Positions 33,276 to 45,388 of a DNA stretch of 64,000 nucleotides are shown one piece after another. A program made the position numbers and the translations under genes. The stretch's first letter is position 1. Each line of letters starts with the position of its first letter. The notes beneath the pieces are model-generated. The model worked only from the letters and a program-made list of their open reading frames with translations. It was not told the origin of the DNA and did no database searches. Source of the DNA: Paraescarpia echinospica (lineage: Eukaryota; Annelida; Polychaeta; Sabellida; Siboglinidae); the NCBI GenBank assembly GCA_020002185.1, contig CM034534.1, positions 14,965,964-15,029,963 of the forward strand. The letters are read 5' to 3'.

Positions 33276-34276
33276 TAGTACGGATATCAGTGTCCCTACA
33301 TTAGTTTACTGTTCGCTGACAATGAGTGGTTATAACTGAATGTGCTTTGGGCAAAACATGATACCCATTTTATTGGTATTGAAATAAAGTAACTTTTTAT
33401 GCTTTTTCCACAAAGTTGGAATATATTAAGAATTCTAAATAAAAGAGAATGGTAGCATGGCCTGAAATAATTTTTGTAGATTTGTTATGCAAAATGTGAT
33501 ATTAAATTATTTTGTTACCAAAACGTGATATATTTATGCATTGCACGCTGCTACTACGTGTAGCATCATGGGTGGCAATGCGGTGCTGATTGGCTGAAAA
33601 CGAATATATCGTGTGTCGGTAAAAAAAGATGGATGATGCTTATTTGTGCATGTCATGTAAAGGGGATTAATCGCGTTTTTTTAAATTAGATAGTATCCTA
33701 GCTCGACACATGTATTTAAACAAATGTTTTGTCCTTGTTTAGGCAAAATTTCTAAACTGGAGTTTATCGCATTTTGCCCTGAGCCCCTTCATCTAAGAGC
33801 TAATACATATTTGTGTTTGTAGACAGCAGGCCAACCAGCAGTGCCAGTGCTGTCCCAATAATTGAACTGAAGACCCCACAGGGAATAATACTGTCTTTGT
33901 ACAAGTCTACCATTGAACATGAACAGGTAAGATGTTTCACAATGTTTAATTATTAAATACTTTAGTTCTGATTAAATGCCTCAAGTGTTTATAAATAAAG
34001 TTAGTGTATTGTGACAAGTACTTGGACTTGTACTTAAAAAACATTGTTTGAATACTTGTACGTGGGTTTTTGAAATGGCATGTACTGGTATTAAGTTATA
34101 TATCTGTGCTGAAGTGGTCAGTTGTACTTGCCAAAGTATCAGGTACACATAGCTTGAGCATTTAGAATACAAAGTAGTATTTATTTCTGCAGTTTTACTC
34201 ATGTGATGCACAGATTTGATTGCCTAGATCCTAATTATATCTACAATTAATATTATTTAAGATGTTTTCAAAAAAT

Positions 34277-34838
34277 CAGTGTTCGAAATTAAGCCCTTTG
34301 AATCGGTGGCTGTAGATTCAAAATCCGTCCTGCCGATTCAGTTCGCCAAAATGTTCAAGTTATTGGACCGACACTGTCGGTTCACAAACGCTACCAGTTT
34401 ATCTCTGTGGACACGGCTAGGTTGCATCCGATGTGTGGTTCATTAGAATTCTTAGACTCGACTCAGTTATAGGGGACGATAAACGTAATGATTCAGCGGT
34501 AGTTCGTCAAAACTGAACTCTTATCACGCGAACAGTTGCATTCAATAGCAAAGCCAATGAACGCCAAGTCTAAACATCGGTGACATTACCACCGCAGTGC
34601 AGTTTTCCAAGAGTCAGACTGGACGCCATTCTTCATAGAGTTTGTCGCGTCCTTTGGACTAAATTTTATGGTGTTTGGAAGTTGTCTCGGTTGTAGGTCA
34701 GAGTTAGGTATGCTTTTTGTTCTTTATCTACAAATAAATATGGCCTAAATCCAAATTTGACTAGTAACAAAAGTGTTTTTCATAACGTGATCAACATCGT
34801 CAAGGTGAAGGCCCCATGGTTTGGTGGTGTATATACAG

Positions 34839-34872
<34 letters not shown>

Positions 34873-35163
34873 ATTACATATGCAATGCAAAGTTATAACA
34901 TATATTATGTTAGTGTAACTTAGCTCCATTATGTTAGTGTAGATATAGTTAATGGTAAAATTATTACTGTTTAATATCTTACCCATACATGTAAAATTCA
35001 AATGATAGGCATTCACGTGTGTGATTAAAGAATGTGGGAAAATGTGTCGATGTGGTTTGTAAATTAGTCAGGCCGGTTCAATTTCAGCAGGGTCAGTTGA
35101 AAATTGGTCTGGGCCAGTTAAACAAATCTGGGCCAGTTCATTTTTTGCTAATTTCAGACACTG
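34277..35163. mobile_element. Non-autonomous hAT-like element (MITE)
   Basis: The left end CAGTGTTCGAAATTA matches the reverse complement of the right end TAATTTCAGACACTG in 13 of 15 positions. GGGCCAGTT and GCCGGTTCA-type repeats lie just inside the right end. The 8-bp flanks (CAAAAAAT and AAAATAGT) agree only partly. The interior has no ORF and includes a (TA)n tract (about 34838-34872). It sits in intron 1 of the macrodomain paralogue. Confidence 0.55.
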
Positions 35164-37531
35164 AAAATAGTTACTAATTGGAACCTGAATAATATTGTTG
35201 TTGATATTTACAACTAAAATGAATTTGTACTGTCCTATATCAGACCTTGGTCCAGTTCACTTTAATCAATTCCAATTCAATAATATTATTCCAATTCATG
35301 TATATTTACCTATGATCAATTCCATTTCTGTTCAATTGAACATACTCACAAAATGGATCAATTCAGTTAATTTTTTATTCAGTTCCAATTCAATTCTTAT
35401 TCAAATCGACAACATTGGCTGTTTTGTTGTGACTTTCGACAAAATAAAGTTATGTAACTTAAAACAGATGGTTGCACGAAACGTCATGAATTCCTTGATA
35501 TGCCAAGTACTGCAATCTAAGTGTTCTGAAGGGTAATGTTGACTCAAGTCAGACAACCCGCACCGGTATAGTATGATATGGTTATTGGTATACCACCTTG
35601 CAGCCTGGCTAAAGAACAAAGGGGATGCTGAACTGTGGACTTTGGCAAATGCTAAGTCACTCTCTCAGCAGACAGAAATGTTGGTCTCTGGTGGTCAATT
35701 AGCACCTGTTTTCAGATTCAGACTGTTTATTACCAAGTAGTATTTAAAATGTACGAGGAATTATTGGCGTTGTGGCGTCAACATACATACACGCCTGTCT
35801 ACCCTGCCCCTCATTATGCACACGCAAAATATACATTATGAAACTATGCTAAAACTAGTATAAATTTAAACCAAGGCCAACTGCCAACACATTTTAAGAC
35901 AGTCGTATTATTGACATAAAGTGAACTTGGTAACATAATATTAATACAGTCTGAACATTACCTAAAAAGTTAAAAAGTATACATGTTATTAAATAAATAA
36001 ATGAATAAATAAATCAGCTGGCGATATAAAAACTAACCTGACAGTTTAAAAATGTGTACATACATGTAGTTAAGTTAATAAATAAAATAACAAAAAAGTA
36101 AAATAATAAATAATATTTAGCATGGTGACATAAAATCTAAACAGACTGAAGAAAGTATCATGGCATCTCGTGGTTCAAGTGACTTACAGCCTGCAGGTAA
36201 AAACTGTTTATAAGTCTAATGGTCCTTCTATGTTTTATTTTGGTCTTTGACCAAAAAACACATGTGAAAACGATAAAATTTTACATTTATTTTGTAGTTT
36301 ATCCATGGCAATTTATATAAAAAAATGTCACAAATTTCCGTTTTCATCAATTCATTCAATTCATCTTACTTTGCGGGATTCAATTCAATTCTAATTCAAT
36401 CTGTTTTGATTTTATTCAATTCAAATTCCTGCATTTTTTAATCAATTCAATTCCAATTCAATTAAGAATTCAACCAGGGTCTTGTCTGAATGTACTTGGA
36501 CTCAGAATTTTATTTAACAAGTTTTTGTGTGCTTGAACTTATGGCTAATGTACTTGTACAAGTTTGGAATTGCACTTGATCAAATGTAGGTGTCTGAAAC
36601 TAATAAAGAACAAGTGGTCAGGTTTTTTAGCCAAACGTCAGTATATATATATATATAGTCTGTATTTTCAGTTAATCCAATGTTGATCATAATTAAATAA
36701 TTTACCAGTAATGTATTTATATTATTTGGTCATACGCTAACTTGGAGGTGTATCTCCACTCGCCTTAAATTCAATGATTTAAAATGTAATCCTGACGTTA
36801 CCTAGTCTCGCTTAACTGATTCTCGCCTGGCTGCGTGGCTCTGAATGGCCCTTTTGAATGTTATGCCATGAGAGCTGCCACCTAGTGAATATGCATATGA
36901 TTAAAAGGCATTAAACTACGAAAAAAGTTTAATGTCGGTTTATTTTGTGTGTGACATGTTTCAGTATAAGTTTAATGTTGAATGGTTGTTATAGTATAGT
37001 ATTATCTGTTAAAAGTGTATCCTTATCAAATTTGTTATTTCATAGTAGGCCTGAGAGCCAATCATCGTCTCTACCCGAATCTGGGGTAAAGCCCCCTACC
37101 GGTAACAATGGCTGGAGCTTAATAATCCAGTCTGTTGTGACGGGCCAATGCTGCCACCTCGCGGCAGCTGGATAATCGAGGCTAGATGTTGCCCCCATTA
37201 CTACCTATATTTCACCTGTGCGGCTAGTGATAGTAGTATAGTTCCATCTACTTCCGTTTTGTAATTCATAATTTTCTGCACAACACAAAAGTAGTTACTT
37301 TTTCAGTTGACAGATTGTGTTGTCAGACAATCATTTTCCAGGTGGTGTCACTGTAGAGTTAATATGTTCGATATATCAGGAAATTATTATCTGATGCATG
37401 CAGTTTTAGTGATCTCCATTTAATGAGTTTCAATACATATATGGGTTTAATATAGCAATATTTGGACGGGTGCCTCTGATAAAAATTGTGCATAGTGTGC
37501 CTACTCAGTGAATTCAAATATAATGTTTCAG
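35164..37531. other. Intronic AT-rich sequence with GAATTG-type repeats
   Basis: No gene is recognised. CAATTC-rich stretches occur at about 35250-35410 and 36340-36480; the latter matches 7230-7310 in inverse orientation. CTAGTCTCGCTTA (about 36808) and the reverse complement of TAATCGAGGCTAG (about 37170-37182) could be diverged ends of a 0.38-kb MITE. Confidence 0.4.
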
Positions 37532-38664
37532 GTGGATGTGATTATCAACTCTGTCACTACCAGTGTTGAGTTGGATAAAGAAGTTTTGTCAAGAAAACTC
37601 CTCAACGTCGGAAGACACTTCAGGAACAATGTAAGCGCACCGCACCGAATGGCATCCAGTTTGGTGACATAGTGGTGACATCTGGTGGGCAGCTGCAGTG
37701 TCAGTATGTCATCCACAGAGCGTGTTGTCCGTGGACAGAGGGCGCTGACAGAAGTAGACAGGTACAGTGACTTCGTGAAAATGTTTGTTCAGTTACGAAA
37801 GGAATGATTATACACTCTTCTCCTGGACACAAAGTTATATTGAATGAGGTCAAGGTCACACACTTCAGGTAAAAAATAGTGACAAAAAAGCTTGACATCC
37901 AGGCTAGCTTATTCTTTTGTAAATGGTTAAAACCTACCCAGAGGCACTAGCACAGTAATACAAAGGTATTTGTAATAAGTAGAAGTGTTAAAATAAAACA
38001 TGTACGTTTAAAAGACAAGTAAACAACTCAAATAAATAAACAACTGTTAATTAAGTGTTTTTAAAGACACATTGCTTATATGTCTACCCTCATGCCAATA
38101 GCATACAAATATTATACAAATTTATTTGACAATTCTGCACTATCACAATTTAGGGCCTATTGAATGGCAAGTATTTCACATATTCTCCAACCTTCGTCAT
38201 TTTGAAGAAACAACGAGTAGATACTATATATCTGCGAGCGCGTTTATGTAACGAAGCTGTGAGTTTTCTAACATTTGGTAAATATCACTATCATGACTGT
38301 TAACTATCAAGGCATCCCGTCAGATGACGGACATTTTGGCCAGTAGTAATAATAATAAAATATGTAAAGAAGATAAGTAAAGTAAGTGAAACATCCACCC
38401 ATTGTAATAGTAACTAAAATGTCACTAGTTCATGTTGACACAGGTGCAGGGAACATTGTTAGCCAAAAGTTTCCAGGCAGTACATGACAAGAGCCTGACA
38501 TATGTTGCCCTGCCTGCACTAGGCACGGGTCAAGAGGGAATTCCTGCTCATCTCACTGCCACTGTCATGCTCAACAAACTCATCCAGTTCAGTTATCAGC
38601 AACCACAAACGACGCTGAAATCGTGCGAGTTGTGATACATCCACAGGATACATCAACCATGCAG

Positions 38665-39466
38665 GTGTGTGCAGACCCTTAGCCAGAACTAAGTCTTTGC
38701 CAGTTTTGTAGTTTAGTCAAGTAAGCAACCCTGCATTTATGTTTTCCACGACTGCTTGAGCTTTTGAGGACGATGATCATGTACCGATATATTATAATAT
38801 AGCCATGCAATATGTGTATTATGGGTACTTTAAAACTTGGCCTTTTTTTTAAATTCAAATAGTTAATAGGTTTATTAGTTTACATTACTGCAGCCTAGTA
38901 TAGGTGTGTTTGACTGACAAATATTCACACGGCCATCATGCAGTAAAACTTTTATATTTCCAGTACGGATGATTAAGAATACATATAACGGTTCATGTGA
39001 AAAAGAAAAGCAGATTTTCCCTTACAAACTATTGGAAGACTTCAAGAGTTATTTTCGGTGTTAAATCTAGTTATAGTAAAACTTCTTAATTAAGATAAAT
39101 CACTCAGTCGATTTGTGTGGATAATTATCTATCGGTTACACCCAAAACTCTTGTTTAGTAGAACTGTGAATTTTGGGAGAGACTGTAATGCGTGGTTTTG
39201 TGCAAATAAAGTAATATGATTAAATTGTTATTACTTGTGAAATACTGGTCATGATGAATGTGTGTCAGTTGGGTTTAATAGGTTTGGTTGGCAAAGTGAT
39301 CATAATGGTTAATCATAAAAGAAGAATTTTGCTATGTTCGATTATTTTATTTGTATTCAAAAAGTATGCCAAAGACATTTACCTGATATTTCATTTGATT
39401 TCCTTTCAGCATGGACATAGTAGAACGACACGTGGGGAAACCAACAACAATTACATACATCTGTAG
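38665..39466. other. Spacer, no gene recognised
   Basis: Several short frames, none with a recognisable motif. No continuation of the macrodomain gene (linker, KH, WWE or ART) was found. Confidence 0.45.
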
Positions 39467-40524
39467 CAGGGGTCGGCAACTTGCAGCCCGCGGGCCAACT
39501 GCAGCCCGCGGGCCAACTGCGGCCCGCGGACTAAACGCGAGATTGCGTACAATACGGCTCGTGGTATGACGATATATACATTTGCATGGTGCACCTTCCG
39601 TGGGAGTAAGAACAAAAGGATTTGTTTCGCTGATTTGAAAGGTTCGACACGATGCAATGCAAGTGCCACTGCGAATCTATTCAGGCCCACTGGCTCATAA
39701 GAAGCCTATAGATGTAGCAAACCTATGAAAATGCAAAATGTACTGGTCGCTGTCGGGAAGATGTGAAGTTCGCAATATCGATATCTCCAATACTACTGCG
39801 ACGTGCACTGGCTGAGTCGAGGTGTCTACCGTACATTGCTAAGGTGCATCTGCGAGGGTTCATTTTCTTGTCCACATCGTAGCGCAATTCAATCTCCTGA
39901 ATTGTCAACTCAAGGAACGAGAACATATACACAAGCAACTCTTCTTGTTCGTTTCTTCCAATTCGATCTCGCTTTCGAGATCAAGTTGCGATTGTGCGAT
40001 GCACAACTACTGTATTTCTCAACACTCCTGAAAACGAACCAGAAAGGACAGACACGTACGAAACAATCGTTGAGCTGCTGAGACAGGAGTTTGCAGGGCG
40101 TTTTATTTTTGAGATCTCGGAGCTCGTATTTGCTGTTATTATACAATCCGTTATAGTCGATGCTGTACGTATAAAGTTCACCAAAATGTAAGTTGGTTGG
40201 CTCTGTGCACACAAAGTGACATTCGATGAGGTGTATCTTGCAACCAAACGCATTTGCCGACTGAACAGTTTCATAAACCATCACACACACACGCCAAGTT
40301 CACTTGGACGTGGAGCACTTAGTCAAATATCAGTGACGACAACGCGGACCAGGAATAATGTGTATTTTAATAGTAAATTGTTCAAAATTAGTCACGGATG
40401 TTTCATAATAATAACAACTATTTATTTATGCATTGCCAAAATGTGTAAGAATAAATGTGTGGCCCGCTGACCTAGGCCTAGTCACTTATTATGGCGTTCC
40501 ATTCAAACAGGTTCCCGGCCCCTG
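39467..40524 (+). mobile_element. hAT element relic (Charlie/ZBED type)
   Basis: The left terminus CAGGGGTCGGCAACTTGCAG has a related right terminus ACAGGTTCCCGGCCCCTG (ending 40524). The flanking octamers ATCTGTAG and GACTATAG agree in 5 of 8 positions, as expected for an old hAT target duplication. The left end holds three tandem GCAGCCCGCGGGCCAACT-type units. Inside, VHWLSRGVYRTLLR (about 39802) matches the LHWLSRG motif of Charlie-like transposases, and FDLAFEIKLRLCDAQLLYF (about 39960) resembles the following KLxLW..L region. Stops interrupt the frame. Confidence 0.75.
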
Positions 40525-40864
40525 GACTATAGGAAATGTGCGTGATCGTGCGTGCGTAAGTGCGTACATGTGTGCATTAGAGCGTTTTTTTCATTCGCGG
40601 CTTGTGGTAGACTATTTCGTTACTCTAGCAGCTAGCGCCTAGTCGATGCATTAAAATTGATTTTTTAATGAAATTATTATTAACCTAATGGTGCATTTTT
40701 GGTCAAACATTGTGGCACCTACTGCGGATTCAATACGTCATTCTAAATAGAGCAGAGCTGTAACAAGAGTAATAGTAAATAATAAATGACTCATTACAAA
40801 AGTGGCGGGATGCGTTGTTGTGTTTGACTGACAACGGCCAGGACTCCGAAGTCCTAAGTTCGTT

Positions 40865-41185
40865 GTTATGGAGCACAGTAGCGTAGCGGCTAGAGCTTCG
40901 GATTCCTGACTGAGAGAACCCGGGTTCGAATCCTGTGCGGCGGTGTCGAACCTAATTCTATGTTTCTTCAGTTCACTAAGCTGCATGAATGAGTACCTTG
41001 CTACAGACAGTTGTGGATATTTGTGTACGAATAATCTTCGCGCATTAATTGTGCAGCGTGGCTGAATGCTTCCCAGAGAAGTCGAGATGGTGTTCGATTA
41101 AACAGGTCTGCCAGGGAGTAAAGTGTAAAGCGCTTTGAGCAGTCCCGAGGACTGGATACTGCGCTATATTAGAACTTGAATATTT
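40865..41185 (+). mobile_element. tRNA-derived SINE, copy 3
   Basis: An A box TAGCGTAGCGG (40879-40889) and a B box GGTTCGAATCC (40923-40933) are followed by a body with TGCTACAGACAGTTGTGG, TGGCTGAATGCTTCCCAGAG and GTAAAGCGCTTTGAGCAG, ending ACTGCGCTATATTAGAACTT. The 3' part resembles the ..AAAGCGCTTTGAG..GCGCTATATAA.. ends shared by several animal SINEs and LINEs. A close relative lies inverted at 63340-63685. Confidence 0.8.
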
Positions 41186-41535
41186 TCGGAACCGGTATAC
41201 ATGACCACCCAAAGCTCACACAATCTATATTAATACGCAAACTTTAGATCACGAGTTTCCTATGAAAGCTAAAAATGCATTTATTCTGTTATAACATCAT
41301 AATAGCCGATGACAAAACAGTTTGTGAAAATGACAATGTATTTGTAGTAATCTACTTAATAATTCGTACGTATGACTTCAGAGTTTGTTATACTTTTGAT
41401 ATGACAGTATGGTAGACCTTAGCAGTAGGCCTATACGTTTGCTTGCGTTCCCATGCAAGATATCATACAAATCAGCCAAGTCGTTTTACGGTAAGATAAA
41501 TCACGGAGCGTGTGATATTGCTCAAGTACTGAAGC
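41178..41535. repeat. Duplicated repeat block, copy A
   Basis: From AATATTTTCGGAACCGGTAT through TATTAATACGCAAACTTTAG, ATGACAGTATGGTAGACC and TTTGCTTGCGTTCC to the GTGATATTGCTC region. It recurs at 42668-42970 in direct orientation, 1.49 kb away. Confidence 0.8.
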
Positions 41536-42667
41536 CCCAGTTGGGGCCACGCTTATTTTTTGCTCTACCCGCGACACAGAGCAGCTGGACAAATGAAATT
41601 GGATGTATATACACATTGATGGATTCACTTCGTTCGGCGCCTACGACATTGTTTCTGGTGATTTAATGTCATTTATGGGGCGTAACCAATAATTTAGAAA
41701 TGTCACGCTGTAGCTGATATTACATTTTGTTGTACCGTATGTCGTTCGATCAATAATTTAAAATGTCAAACAGTGTTAAGCCGACAATAGTAATTATACT
41801 AGTACACACTGTATATAATTTAACGTGACAACGGCACCTCTGACGTTTGAGACTGAAACCGGTTGCATATCTAGGTGCCCATACATTACAATCACGTAAG
41901 TGGCTTTAGGTTAGCTTGTTAATATGGCTGAACCTGGTATAGAAAAAAAGTAAAGTTCACTCCGAAAAGAAAATGCAACATAATCGGCGGATTGATGTTG
42001 ACGACCTAAAGGGCTGATCGGTGAATTTGCTACTCCTACATTCCTATTTTCTGCCTCTGCGGCTTTGGATCGGGATAATCATCACAGCAATAGAGAATGT
42101 TTGCGAGCGCCCCGATCTGGGCTCATTTCCCGATCCCGATCGTGCCACGCGATCAGTTCGATTGTTCAGCAATCAAAGTGATTGCGAGGCGTGATCGGGA
42201 TCGGTAAGGGAGTCGCGATCTGGATGCTTGGAACCATTCTGTTACGTTGGACATCTTTACGCTTATTTTGTACAACGCATCTGCATATAAGGCCTAATGT
42301 CGATAAAGATGTTCTTCGTAAGTTTAGAGAGCATCCTTTTATTGCAAAACAAGGGTGTATAAAATGTAGTTGATTGCGTTTGGATAGTGCAAGTTTTTTT
42401 TATGGCGGAACCTGCATGGCATATAAAGAAAGGTCGCTTAGAACAGAAATTGCAGACATGGTCAGCAGTTTAATGTTTGGCGTTCCGTAGGGTTGACCTG
42501 TTGATGACGGTATTATCAGGATGTTCTTTATGTGAGTACCTTAATCTTAAGCCTGGACAACATACTGTTTAGAAACCGTTGTCAACCAAAACATATATAA
42601 ACTAAGTTTGCATGTATTAGTGTTCCTAATTAATGATATAGTACACCTCTTAGATTTGTCCAAAAGA

Positions 42668-42970
42668 ATATTTTCGGAACCGGTGTACATGACCATCCAA
42701 TCCACACACAATCTATATTAATACGCAAACTTTAGATTATGAGTTTCTTATGAAAGCTAAAAATGCATTTATTATGTTATAACATCCTAATAGCCGAAGA
42801 CAAACAGTTGTATTCAGATTTAGTTATATTTTTTGATATGACAGTATGGTAGACCTTAATAGTAGGCCTATATGTTTGCTTGCGTTCCTATGCAAGATAT
42901 CATACAAATCGGCCAAGTCGTTTTACTGTAAGAGAAATCAGAGAGCGTGTGGTATTGCTCTACTATTGAT
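42668..42970. repeat. Duplicated repeat block, copy B
   Basis: The second copy of the 41178-41535 block, about 55 bp shorter because of a deletion near 42800. The sequence between the two has no recognised coding content; it contains several GATCGGGATCGG-type palindromes at about 42115-42210. Confidence 0.8.
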
Positions 42971-43189
42971 GCCAAGCTTATGTTTCGCTCTACCAAATTT
43001 ATCTTACACCAGTTTGGTTCGGCCGCCCATTGCAGGTTTTTGTGCCCCTTAGATTCGCTTTCTGGATCCGCCACTAAAACAGGTGGCATAGTGCACGCGG
43101 TTTCACACGAAAGTAGCACATTAAAAAAATAATTGAATAAAATATGTAAAAAAAACGGGACTACAAATGAAAAGGTGAAAACAAATTAA

Positions 43190-43565
43190 AAACTTTATAT
43201 AGTAATAATAACAAACTTCTATAGCGCCTAAATCCCCAGGAATCTGAGCTCAGCTAGAGACGCAACATACAAGAATCATTGGGCAAAATCATTAACAGGG
43301 ACAAGCAAGAGTCGTTATTAGAAAAAGGGACCATCAAATAAATAAATCTTCAGTTTTTGCGAAAGGTATTTATGGTCTCAGATGATTTTAAAGCGACAGG
43401 GAGTTGATTCCAGATTTTGGGTGCAGCTACAGTAACAGCACGTTTGCCGATATTAAGCTTGGTTTTCGGAACAAAAGTCGTTGTGAAACAGATGATCTGA
43501 GATTCCTGGGGGATATCGGAAAAAACGAGAGACTAAGCAAACAGGTTGGGTGCTGTGTAGAAACG
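43190..43565. repeat. Degenerate interspersed repeat, possibly LINE-derived
   Basis: CTTCTATAGCGCCTAAATCC and, 190 bp on, AGGGAGTTGATTCCAGATTT with GGTGCAGCTACAGTAACAGC resemble widely dispersed LINE/SINE tail sequence in marine invertebrates. This is recalled resemblance only. From 43565 to 45110 no gene is recognised. Confidence 0.35.
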
Positions 43566-43904
43566 TCTATGTTTTCCAATATAATGTACCTACATGCTCA
43601 TGATTATAATGGTAAACAACATTTATTTATAACAACTTTGAGCAAAAAACACAATAAATAACAGTAGCATCGAATCGCGTGAATTTCGCTTGAAACTAAA
43701 CCATTAATTAAAAAACTGAGATAGGCAAATACATGAAATAATTCTTGTGACATTGTATCTCATTACGATGTCGAACAATTTGGGATTTTAAATTAATGAT
43801 CAAGAGACATTCAATACAATTAAATGCTTTCACTGCAGCATTCTAAAAGATCGATTGGGCTTCTAAACGACATTCAGTAGAATTACTGTTTTACTCCTGC
43901 GGTA

Positions 43905-44031
43905 TTGAACAAACACACACACACACACACACACCACACTCTAACAAAATTGTAAACTTATGAATACATTGTACATTAGTTATATTGAATCGCTGTAAAC
44001 ACGAGTGTTTGTGTGTGTGCGTTTGTTTGTT

Positions 44032-44100
<69 letters not shown>
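43905..44100. repeat. (CA)n and (GT)n microsatellites
   Basis: (CA)n at about 43912-43934 and (GT)n at about 44036-44099, 100 bp apart in opposite strand sense. Confidence 0.9.
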
Positions 44101-45190
44101 CATTCTAAATGTCTATTTGGTACTCAAAAAAAAGCTCCGCATAAAGGATATCCTTATAGCTTTATGTTTTGTTTTCATTAAAAGGTAATTAGAGTACTTA
44201 TGTTAATCCTTTCACTGTGCGTCTCAATAATACTTTTTTAATAGTACAGTTTAAAAAATATTGAGCCTGGAAGATCCCTATGAAAATATTCTTTTTAAAT
44301 ATTACCCCCGAACGAAATTCCAAAAAAAATAAAATCACGAACTATCCCAATAGGCACGTTAAGATGCCTACAAAATTTCAGTCCCACGCTTACGTCCTGT
44401 TCCTGTTGTCAACACGTCTGCTGCTTGGCGAGTTGCAACCATCCTCAACGTGTCGGTGCAGACAACCAATAACAACGGTCTAAGCCGAGTTCGCCTTCTT
44501 AATACATAGTTTCTTTTGTAATATTACGTCGCCTAGGTTCCTATCTTACAGACACCTCCTACGATTGTTCAAATTGTGTTATTACGGAAAGCGTTGCAAC
44601 AAATCTATGAGGAGTAGTTGTAGAAAGGGTTTTGTAATGATTGCACAAGACACCATGTCAGTTAGGCTGGCCTACCGGATTACTGAACACAATGTCGTTC
44701 TGATAGGCCACTGGCACTGGTGCGACTGTAATAAGGTAACACAAGACACGCAGAAACCTAGGCAGATATTTATGTAGTAGATTACCAAAACCTGATTACA
44801 TGGTTTAAACCTAAAAGTCGCACCAAAACTTCACGTAAACTTCAACGCGAACATTTAATTAACATATGATACCAAACAATATGCTATTTAATAGTTGCTG
44901 AAGAGTAGTGTGGGGCAAAGTGCATCCATTTAGCGACAAAGACTACTCAGTTTCAGCTAAGGCAGAAACAGTTAAACATTCACGCAGACACTCTTCTTAT
45001 ACACATAATATCATAATTAAGAACCGTAGTAGTAACTACATGACACACACAAAATACAATTTTTGGCAAATTTAGTAAAATAGGTAAAAACGCACCCCAG
45101 GTGTCCTTTGGCTTAATTACTTGCTAGGTTAAAATCCATATTTATGATTATTGTTATATATGTGTGTGTGTGTGCACGCGCGCGCGCGCG

Positions 45191-45298
45191 AGTGGGTGGA
45201 TGGGTGAGTGAGTGAGTGAGCGAGTGAGTGAGTGAGTGAGTGAGTGAGTGAGTGAGTGAGTGAGTGAGGGAGTGAGGGAGTGAGGGAGTGAGTGAGCC
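45191..45298. repeat. (GAGT)n microsatellite
   Basis: About 25 GAGT/GTGA tetranucleotides preceded by a (GC)n stretch at 45176-45190. It lies about 90 bp beyond the 3' end of the GPCR gene, within its likely 3' untranslated region or flank. Confidence 0.95.
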
Positions 45299-45388
45299 AG
45301 CTTTGCCGTTGGTGTGTGCGTTCGAACGAGCGTGAGTGAGGGTATGTGTCACATGAATGTTTCGCGAAACCGGCTGCAATCGATGCAT

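Larger units (their letters stand above)
33823..38664 (+). pseudogene. Decayed macrodomain (PARP14-like) paralogue
   Basis: Three plus-strand exons. 33823-33926 encodes PIIELKTPQGIILSLYKST and IEHEQ, donor GTAAGA. 37532-37761 has acceptor TTTCAG and encodes VDVIINSVTTSVELDKEVLS, then after a shift APNGIQFGDIVVTSGGQLQC and RACCPW, donor GTACAG. 38444-38664 has acceptor CACAG and encodes TYVALPALGTGQEGIP, then after a shift RVVIHPQDTSTMQ. Exons 2 and 3 align with exons 63089-63322 and 62255-62476 of the minus-strand gene and share intron positions. Their lengths are 230 and 221 nt against 234 and 222, so both break frame. The ligand-loop Gly pair seen in the other copy (DHGG) is lost here (DKEV). 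No later exons of the gene follow. Either a pseudogene or two sequence errors; I favour pseudogene. Confidence 0.75.
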
